DNA of 64,000 nt from the NCBI GenBank assembly GCA_038503075.1, contig JBCAML010000010.1, forward strand, positions 1,798,001-1,862,000, read 5' to 3'. Shown piece after piece: positions 54,627 through 64,000 of this stretch. Under the pieces are notes generated by a model. That model ran no database searches. It had not been told where the DNA came from and worked only from the letters and a program-made list of their open reading frames with translations. Positions within the stretch are counted from its first letter, which is position 1, and each line of letters opens with the position of its first letter. A program made the translations under genes and the position numbers. The stretch comes from Gyromitra esculenta. Taxonomy: Eukaryota; Ascomycota; Pezizomycetes; Pezizales; Discinaceae.

Positions 54627-57600
54627 TCATCTTCTTGTCGATTGTGTCTGTTGTACGAGAGTTAGAAATAAGTCGCTTTCAATTTGGTTGGGCGCGATTG
54701 CGGATAGAGTACCGTCTGAGCCATGTATCATCAATGCTATGTGTTCGTCTTCTTGAAGTGTCCGCAAATATTTCTGAGCTGCACTGTCATCGCCTACTTG
54801 ACTAATTTGGATTATCACAGCTGGACACAGTATTAGTGGCTTTGAGTAAATGAATAGAATTGGCAGTGGGATTGGTGACTGCAGATCAATAGCACAGATC
54901 TGCTCTTCCCAAAATCGGTACGAGGAGTTGTGGCATGATGATCATGGTATGTTTGATATATTTTAGGACAGTTGTGTTTTGGTATCGTTCGTGCTTAGGA
55001 GCCTTGAAACACAATGGGAAAAGAAAGTGATTGCCTACTTGAGGGATCATAGCCGTGTTCCTTAAGGTTCATTTTGCATTTTAAGATTGTGTCTCGGAAG
55101 TGATGGGCTTTTTCTCCGCTCGGCTGTCCATAGTTGTTAGGCATAGGTATAGTAATAAAGATCTGAGCCTTGGTGGGAGCGTTATGGAGAGAAATACCTT
55201 GCCATCTGTAACGATTGTAATGAGAATGGGCTTGGTCAAAGTTTTGTTTGCGATTTTTCGGAAAACGAGCGGTTCTAAAATCTTGCTTTCAAGTATCTTT
55301 CCGAGTCTGGTGTACCTTCCGTCGAACTTCGTCTTCGAAATGATCTTCTTTACTGTCTCCACGTCGCGTAGATCGTTGTGGTCTCCGTCGTCAAGAGCAT
55401 TCATGAATCGAATTTTGATGCCAGTTGGATCCATGGCTGTAAGCATTTTCGTAATTTCCTCCACGAGGTCTTTCAGGGCTTTAATACGTCGGCCATCTTC
55501 CAAGACCATAGAGCGGCTATCATCTAGTTCATAATACCCCCGTTGGAATTAGCATGCTTAATCCATACTTCACCGCTTCTAGTAGGACATTGAAGCTGCA
55601 AGGGGATGGTATAGAATTTTGTCCAGATCGGCCAATCAAAATCTTAGGCGGTCCGTTTCACCCACACACGGGTGATTCTATGTGAAAAGATTCATTGCTG
55701 CAACGTACCTAAATAGAAGATTTTGTCGAAAAGCGTCAATGCCATCAAGTTGGCGATATCACTACTCGTGTTAAGCTCCTTAGGCTTTGCTTTATTCTTG
55801 GTTAGGGCTGCTGCATCTTTTGATAAATCGAGCAAACGAGGATCGTTGGGTGGGTAGAAGGCTCCGAGACCCAAGTTAGCCACAAGCGACGTAATATCCT
55901 CGTGGAAAGTTGCCGCGTCCCAAACTCCCTCCTAAATAGCCTCAGAGCATGTTAGGGAAGATGGAATTGGAAAATTTGAAAGAAAATATCAGATTGGAAA
56001 TAGCATGCATGCGGTGGTAGCATACCGTGTTTGGCTTTGCTTGCTTTTGGGTTTCTTGGAGTTCAGTAATAACTGTATTGGATATGTCTTTTGAAGTAGC
56101 AGATATAATCTTAGTTTGACCAACTGCTTCTGTGATAGGAGTACCACTGGCAATTCCTTTACTGATCGATACCTTGCTATTAGGTGGAAGAGTTTGTTGT
56201 CCTAGCTTTGAATCGGCAGCGTTCAAAGGATCTGTGCTGCTGTTAATATTATTTCGAGCCGTGTCCGATTGCGTGATTCCAGCAGAATAACTGTTTGGTG
56301 TTAGGTTTGAGGAACTATGCGTCTCAGAGGCTGCACTTGGGGTCGCCCGTTCTGGTTTTGGTAGGTATTCCCCATGCCTGGCTTCATGAACTCCGTCGAT
56401 AGGATTAGCTGCAGACGTTCCCTGAATGCTCTCTTTCCCAAGGGCTTTAGGGCTAGTAGCGACCTCCATAGTAGCAGTGCCTTTAATACTATGATTCGCT
56501 GACATCGGTATTCCTTTTTCTTGCATGGAGGTTTTCAGCGCAGCAGGTCTTCCTGAAAGTGCTGAACTAGCTGGATTTGTTTGCAACTGAAGGTCTACTG
56601 CTGTGATGGCTTTCTCAGTGCCCTGAGAGTTATCCTTCAGAGTTGATTTGTTAACTTTCTTAATAATACCATGCGGTATCTCCGGCATGCCTCTGGGAAT
56701 GTACTTTTCCGCTGGCGGTGCAGGTAGGGAGATGACTTCTACCGCAGCCAAATCTTGGATATTGCCTTGAGGCGTTGAAGTTAAGCCATTTTTGAAATGA
56801 GACTTATCTGACAACACTGTCTTTTCTGGAGAACTTGCGGGATTGTGTGACATTTTGGCTTGAGTCGGGTCCAATACAGGGTGTATGCCCTTCTGGCTAA
56901 TTCCAACATCCCGGTCCGGTGGGTCCTCAGCTTTTTTTACTGGGCTATCGAGTACTATTGACGTCTCTTGAGAGTGATTCTCTCCAGTGACTGTCTCAGT
57001 TGCGGCAATATCGCCAGCTTCGTCAATATTTAGAATATTATCGTTCAAGGCTGTCAGTATTATATCGCCGTGAGTGTCACCTAATTTGACAAATATACCC
57101 CGCGGATCTTGCTGCCCCGTCAAAGGAACATAAATGGCTTTTGACTGCAAGGTGGTCGTGTCATGGATATTGTGTTTTAATACTGTTGGTAGGCTAACTT
57201 TTGAGGGGGAAGACTCTTCTGGCATCATGGTTTTCTCGGAAAAATTGGAGCTCTGTGTAGCTAGTGGAGTTTCTGCTAGGGGCGGATCTTGCGTAGTGCG
57301 TTTATATTTCTCAAGAATTGGTGCTCCTTTCTTATTTGGTATTTCATGCGCCGGTACTAGGATAGTTAGTGTTTCCTTCAAACCCTCAGAGAATTTAGGT
57401 AACGTAATGTCCTCACCAGCGTTGTTGGTGCTAGAGCTTTCGAGGGGCTCTGGCGTAGCCTCTATAGCTTTTGCTTCTTTGCCTTCAACACCCGGCTCAC
57501 GCATTAACGCGGCCACATCGACCCCCGTAGATTCCAGCCCTGAGGGTGAAGTTTCGACGGCATGGCTATTGCTGCGACCTGGGGCTCGATTCTGAGGCAT

Positions 57601-60600
57601 ATTTGAAGTAGCCTTAGAGCTCCCTGGGCTGTCGGCGGGCGTCATTTGCGTGTTCTGACTTGACCTCTCATTCAAGGCTGACACTGTAAATGTGTTATCA
57701 TGGCCAATGGGAACATTCCCCTGAGTATCGATTTCCACTTCGATGTCATCAATAGGCTGTAGCCCGAAGATTTCGCCTACAGCCGCCTTCTCAGCATCCT
57801 CGGGGATATTCGGCTGATCAAGCGTTGGGGCATCGCCGATGGGGGCCACATCCTGGTCATGAGCGTTTAAATTTCTTTGGATCTCTTCTTTTGGCGTCCG
57901 CTCCGTTTCAGGAGTTTTTCCATCAGGTCTACCGTTTGGATCCTCAGTTTGTGAGTTGCGAGATTTGTTTTCTTGGATTGGTATCAGTGAAATCCCTAGG
58001 TCAGTGTCCGGGGTTTCTGAATTACTAGTCGGTTCTGCTAAAGGATTGTTAGTTACCAAAACCAGCGCATACGCTTTTTGCTAGCCTAGTAAAGCTTACC
58101 TGTGCTAGGTGGTGTTTTGAGATCATCCACAGAGTTGGAGGGTTTGACTTGTTCCCTGGGCGGCGACAAGATCGGTGGCTTCTGGGTGCTACTGTCTGGG
58201 GGCGCTGACAGCTTATTCGATTTGCCCGATTGTTTTTCGGTACTAAGTGAGCTTTCGGTAGGAGTTTCAGACTGAGTGAGGACAGCGTGATCGTCCTTGA
58301 TGGTCTCCTGGCTAAGATTGTCCGAAATTTTTGAAATATTAGGCGTGGGAGCATCGTCAGTGGGGTTCATATGTTTACCATACGTGTCCGATCCTTCTGG
58401 CACCTCTTTTGGGGTAGTTGATTGCACCACGGGTACGTTCCTATCGGATGTATGCCTCGGATACCCGTCTCCTCGATTACTAGCTGTTTTCTCTTTGGTT
58501 GGGGCAAGTAGTGCTGTTGGGCTCATGCCTTCTGTTCCTGAATTGCAGGCCGGTTCTACTAAGTAATTATTTTTAAAACCTTCATTAGCTTTGAGCAGCT
58601 TACCAGTAGCGGGTGATATTTCAGAGCTATCTCTAAGGTTGGAGGATTTAGCTCCCTCGCTAGGCTGCAGGATCTGTGGCTCCTGTGTACGGCCAGCTAT
58701 TGGGTCTTGCGTCTTGCTCAATTTTTCCGACAGCGTCTTTGGGGTACATGAACTGTGTGAGGAAACATTTGACTGCATTGGGATGACATGGCCGTACTTA
58801 GTAGACCCTTGGTCAAGGCTCGAATCGTCCGACGATACACCCGGGGCATTCAGGCTACCCACGGGAGGTTCTGACACTGTTGAGATAGCCTGGCTATGCT
58901 TGATAGCCTTCGGGGTAAGGTAATCGGGGTCATCCTGCGAGTTTAGTTTGAGAGCGTCCCCATTTGGAGTTGCCGCATTTGTATTAGAGTTTGGGCCTTC
59001 GTGTCCTCCGTTTACGGTGTTGCGATCTTGTATGAGCGTCCTATCACTGGAAGTGCCATCGGGGCGCTGTGTTTGAAGATTGCAGGGGGCATTTTCTTGG
59101 ATTGAAAGAGATGGAACAGGTGGGATAATGTCATCCATTGCGATATTAGAGTTTGACTCCACTCCAGAAGGATAGAGAGTTGCTATGGGTGGCATCTGAT
59201 TGCTGGGGGGAAGAGGTGCACCTGTTGTTGGAGGTATATTACGACCTTTTAAGGGATTACTTGGTGTCGTATGTTGATCAAGCTCTAGCGGGGTATGTAG
59301 GCTGTCCATCGCGCCTTTTCCTGGTATAGCTACATTCCCCAATCCACTGGAGGGTGTCTCATGGTCTTCTGAATTTTGGCCGCTTTCTGGATTATTCGGT
59401 ACGAGTTGATAGTGGGTAGCAATGTTGACGGGTTTCAGGGATTCCTCAGGGACACGTTCATCGATGGGTTTGTTTGGATCCTGAGCCGCGAGGTCATCCA
59501 TAGCTTTATTCGTATCCTTTAGCACTGGACTTCCAGGAAGCCTCGCCGGCTCAGCGAAATTAATACCTCCTATAGCCGGACTGCCGCCCTCAATATCTGA
59601 CCCATTGGTTTGAGTCAAAACCGCAGGTTCGTTTACGGTGTCTGGCTGATCTTGAGGCCCCGATAAATCTATTACGACCTGACTTTCTCGAATACGATTT
59701 TGTGGCTCCTGAGATGGTTGCTGGCGGTCATCTGCCTTGCTGTAACCTCTATCTGCGGGATGATCTTCGCCGGCTCCATCCCTTCGCAAATCCTGCGGGA
59801 TTATTATAGGTAACTTTGCGAGGACATTTTGATTGTTGATACTATCTACTTCGAGAGAGCTCTCTAAAGTAGCACTTGGTTCCGTAGGTGTACTTTCTAG
59901 GCTGTCTGTTGCGTCGGAAGCGTATTTTTCATCACGCATGTTGCCATGCCCACTAGCCGTGGGTACCGATTGATTAGATCTCGCCTGATCTTTGTCACGC
60001 GAAGATGTAATCACTGGGGGGATTGGCGAAGTATTTACAGTAACTGGGGGTGGCTGAGTAATAGAATTTCTATTTCTTTCAGCCGAGCTCGATTCCATCG
60101 GCTGCAAATATCAGCACTAGTTTAGCCAATACATCATTAACGCTCACCTGAAGTTCCTGTCCACTCAAAGTATCTAAGCTCGTTGTTAGGGGAACGTGCA
60201 TTGCAGTATCGCTTTCACTCCCTAGAAGATCTTTACCCGTTATCAGAGCAGCTTGAGCGCTTATTTGGGTTGTCGTGCGAGCTGTAGATTCTATAATGTC
60301 GTCGCTTCTTAGGACTTCGTCTTCTTTCGAGGCTATCCCCACTTGACCGTATGATTGGGCTATTGGTGTGGACTTCAGAATGGGTGCGACTCCTACCGAA
60401 GTAGGTTCCGCTTGATCATACCCTTGGGATGTCGGTATGAATTCTGGATTTGGGGTTATCTCCTCAGTGGATTGATGAATCTGGGGCTCTATTGTCTGAT
60501 TGCTATCGCTGGGGGTAGGTGGAAATGGAGCTATGAAAGAGGGCTCTGTTTCTAGCTCCATGTCTATTCCAGGTAGCGTTGTAGGTTGCTCGGGATCGTT

Positions 60601-63600
60601 TACCGTTCGTATTCGTGCCTGAGGGGATGCGATGTCTGCTGTGGTATAACGTACCGGGGGAATTACCGCTTCATCGCCATTTACCCGCGCTTTCGGCCCT
60701 GATTCCATGTTCGATAATACCGGAGGTATATGCTCTGCGATTGCATCACCTACGATTGCGGCCATTATCTCATCGTCTGAAGCATCTTCTCTCCCTAGTT
60801 TGTCTTGCAGGTCGCCGTGAGGGTTAGCCCTAGCAGTAGACCCTACTGTGTCTAGGGCTTGTTCCACTCTGTTAGTTTTAAGCGGCGATGGTTTACCAAC
60901 AGTAATGGGGACGGCGTCCGGAGCGATCTCGGGAGGGTCGGCCTCTCTCCTTGTTTCAAGCTTCTCAGCGATCTGATTGCTATCGTCGTCCGCTGGAGGT
61001 GTAGTCTCGGCCATTTCCCGGGGTATGTTCTGGTAATCTGGCCTAGTAGAAATCGCTTCCACGGCGACACTCATATTCCGTTGGATAGATTTTTCATCAC
61101 GACAACGAGCTATGTGCAGTGGGGGGCTAGGCTCTCCGTTGGAACTATCCTGGTGCTCCGGAGAATTGATTTCAATAGGTGCCTGTCGTGAAGCGTCCAC
61201 AACGAGGGATGGCGCAGGGTCCTTCAACACATGTTTTGGGGTGATTGCTACGATTGGTTGTGGCTCAATTCTGCTCATGATGCTGGTTGAACTGAAACTC
61301 CCAGAATAGTTATCGGAATTCGTAACCCCAGTTTTGAGAGAAGGCTCTATCGTATCCGCAGGGCTCGATATACTACCGCCAAGAGCGGATTGCTGTGTAG
61401 TAGCGGCCCTCTTTGACTTCCGTGCGCTCTTTTTGCTCGACTCCCTTACCTGACGTACAATTCGATCCCACCTCACTGGCGAGGGAGCTCGCTTTGAGGG
61501 GTTTGGTAGCTCCAATGAAAATTGTGTTTGTTGGGGTGTATGCGAGTTTACGAATATATTAGACGCATGGATTTGCTTCGGCCTAGCCTCTATGTCATGG
61601 GGCTTGTGTTGCGCCTCGCCGTGGGGTTCTTGGATTGGGTCGGGGACCGACGTATCGGAGCGTGTAGGTTGTTCCGTCAACCCATCATTTCTATCTTGTG
61701 GACTACCACTAGGACCTGCTTTGGGGAAAGAGCCCTCTGATGTAGCACTGGCCTTCTGAAAATTACTGGGAGATTGTAGGGTATCTGTCACTGGGTCGAG
61801 AGAACTTGGTATTGTTGTCTTAAGTGGACCTCCATTGAGGGGTGAGTATACTTTACTCTCTAGAACTTTAGAAACACCTTGATAGCTTTGAAGGGTGGGC
61901 GTGGCACTTGGGGAGGTCATTTTCCCCATTTTAAGCGGCTCCACCAACCCCCCTTCGTCTACCATTTTAATGACAACTGGTGGGGATGACGACTCCTTAG
62001 CCGCCGGAGTGTTAGAACTTGGGTAGGTCGGATGCTCATCCGTGACTTCCTCTGGTCGCTCGGCTGAGCCCTTAATGTCGCTGTATATCTCATCTATATG
62101 ATCTAAGTCTTTAGTGGTTGTACGACCTTGAGGGCAAGCTAACTTACTCGTTCTAACTATTACGGGGGTAACATATATGGATTGCGTGGATATAATTGGA
62201 GCCGCACTGTTTGGGGGTTTGATAGGACTATCATCGCGCTGCGCAGGAGACGTGAATCTATTGGCCCGAGTAGCTGTGCCTGGAGAGTCGTAGTCTTCTT
62301 GGTAGAGTTTACAAATCGAGATTTTTATCGAAGACTCTGCGTTGGTATGTACCCCAACTATGCTCTCTTGATCTCTGGTAGGTTTCGGAAGCGCGTCTAT
62401 TTTTTTAACTGTAGCTTTTAAATTATTGCCACTGACGGTTCCGATTAGCCTGGGCTTCGTAGCACCTTCCGGTGATTCCTCTACGTTGATATCAACCGGC
62501 GGGTTGTTATAAGCCTCGTTTTTCTCGAGTGAGTCGTTGTTTGCGGTGGTAGCCATAGGAGATCTGTTGCTAGTTCTTGGTGTTGATGGCTTAGCCGTAG
62601 CCTCCGATGGGTTCTCTGTTTTTTCAGTAGCCTCGTGGTCCGACGCGCTTATAATTTTAGCTATGTCTAAATCCTGTACCAGAGGCCCTCGTTCGCCTAG
62701 TAGCCCATCTGATAGATTCACTAAATCATCTATGGGCTGTAAAAACTCAGGAGAAATCTTTGGTTCTGTCTGTGTACTAGGCCGGGGATATTGTTTGGTG
62801 GTGGTTTTGGTCGGCTGCGCCGTTGGTGCACCTGTAGCATTTAGGGGTTTAGGGCTCAACTTGATCCTTATTGTCTCTAGCAAGGTAGGCTTTGTCACTG
62901 CATGATTCGTATTAAGAGAAGATTCCGCAGTTGCAGAATCTGGAGGAGCTATCAGTTTGTTTACAGAGAACTTCCTCTTCGTAGCCCTCGCCGACTTCGT
63001 TTCCGCAGGCTCTCTCGTTGATTGCGGTCTATCCATGATGAACTCAAGGCTGTTTGTCTCGTTCAGCGTTGCTGGGTTTCCTGTACTATAGCTAAGAGCC
63101 GATTTGTCCTCTAAGGAGACTGTAGCTGGGTTTCCCTTTGCTGAGCCCCCTTCACCAGGCGCCTCTTCACTCTCCCGGGAATCCCTCCTAATATTCATAA
63201 AGACATTATTGTTTGGTGACTTGCTCGATGCGTCCTGGATGCTGGGAGGCAGTTGGGGAGATCCAAGGTCTGTGACGCGTAGTTCAGCATTCCCTTCGTT
63301 CTGATGACTTTCGGAGCTTGATAGGGCTAATCTATTGCTGGTGGTAGGAGAGTTTGTGGGGTTTTGGGTCCTAAGTGCCACACTCTGTGTCGATACCTCC
63401 ACGCGTTGAATTTTATTCTCTAGTTTTAGGGAAGCTGAAGGAACATCGCTAGGCTTAGTTTGTCTGGTTTCGGTACTCTCAATAATGGAACTTTCTCGGG
63501 GAGCCCGGGAGTCCTCTGTATTTGTCGATAACCTCCTGGTTTGCAGTATGTCAACATCGTTCGTGGGGACTGATGGTCTTGATCTCTGACTGATGTCTGG

Positions 63601-64000
63601 CTGTGATTCTATATTCATATCTTGAACCGAAGTCGCCTCTCTGGAGGTCCTAGGCGCTACTTCATCGCTATTAATTTGTGTAATCCCATTGGATTTCAAC
63701 TCTCTTGTTCTGATCACAGAAGGATGAGCATTTTCTTGACCTGCTACCACTCCATTCATCTCGTCCCTAACGGCGCTATCATGGGGTTTTCCAGGCTGGT
63801 TGGAGCTACTCCTGGCGATCTTTCCATTAATCGTAGGTTGCACACTTGACGAACTGAAGACCGGCCTAGCTATACCATCAAGTTCGTTCACGGAACTGGA
63901 CGAAGTTGTGGATTCTGTGATATTTCCGCCTTCGATTATGCTTACCTGGGGTGCTAGGCCTTTGAGATCGTTCGTTATACTCACGCGGTCTTTGGCATCA
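54627..64000 (-). CDS. Very large disordered protein with C-terminal vWA domain (5' partial), at least 7 exons
   Basis: Exons on minus: beyond 64000-60148, 60101-58100, 58037-56026, 55931-55709, 55523-55198, 55123-55039 and 54820-54627. All join in phase, with more than 2,800 codons visible and the frame open at the window edge. The first three exons (about 2,600 aa) are low-complexity Ser/Thr/Pro/Glu/Asn-rich sequence without a globular domain, except a basic patch near 61.4 kb ('KKSARKSKRAA'). The C-terminal about 330 residues match the 42.4 kb vWA protein: helical lead-in, MIDAS 'YLDDSRSM', 'YTRLGKILE', 'IVTDGK', 'GEKAHHF', 'VIIQISQVGDDSAAQKYL'. Introns fall at the same points, including inside the residue just before the MIDAS DxSxS. 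The 3' end after 54820 is uncertain; a further small exon is possible. No membrane helix or signal peptide is visible. Possibly a scaffold that tethers partners through an Mg2+-dependent vWA head. Function unknown. Confidence 0.8.

Overview
This window looks like nuclear DNA of a filamentous ascomycete (Pezizomycotina). The genes have many short GT-AG introns (about 40-90 nt, often with CTAAC or CTGAC branch sites). The recognisable families are fungal: pyranose 2-oxidase, a CorA-like membrane family, an acyl-CoA-binding protein of the ATG37/ACBD5 type, GH43, a DUF2985-like membrane protein, vWA-domain proteins and a membrane-anchored ankyrin protein. The sequence alone does not give genus or lifestyle. 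All exon models were built by hand from splice motifs, reading phase and family motifs.

Layout. 0-3.7 kb: the end of an ankyrin gene, a decayed ORF and gene-free DNA. 3.7-6.2 kb: pyranose 2-oxidase (minus, 10 exons). 6.2-10 kb: gene-poor, with a pogo-like element (7035-7697) and three foldback elements of a TA-CTCG family. 10.1-13.9 kb: an unrecognised basic protein and a CorA-like protein (both minus). 16.5-21.7 kb: a four-TM membrane protein (plus), the ATG37-like protein (plus) and a secreted GH43 enzyme (minus, convergent with the former). 25.1-30.5 kb: a 1649-codon intronless membrane/ankyrin gene whose repeat array is cut by an in-frame TAG. 32.5-37.2 kb: a GC-rich divergent pair, a DUF2985-like protein and a protein with an HELGH zinc-peptidase motif. 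37.2-49 kb: gene-poor DNA with an ankyrin relic, minisatellites and at least ten small inverted-repeat transposons around one intact vWA gene (42.4-43.7 kb). 49.7-64 kb: a second CorA-like gene (plus) and a very large, mostly disordered protein ending in a vWA domain (minus, running off the right edge).

How it fits together. I see no metabolic cluster. The genes are mostly housekeeping or secreted functions set in repeat-rich intervals. Most striking are the two vWA genes, which share a helical lead-in, a complete MIDAS metal site and intron positions but differ almost tenfold in protein size, and the dense non-autonomous transposon layer. That layer includes a hAT-type element with a perfect 8-bp target duplication, pogo/Tc1-type elements on TA sites, and a foldback family nested inside another element.
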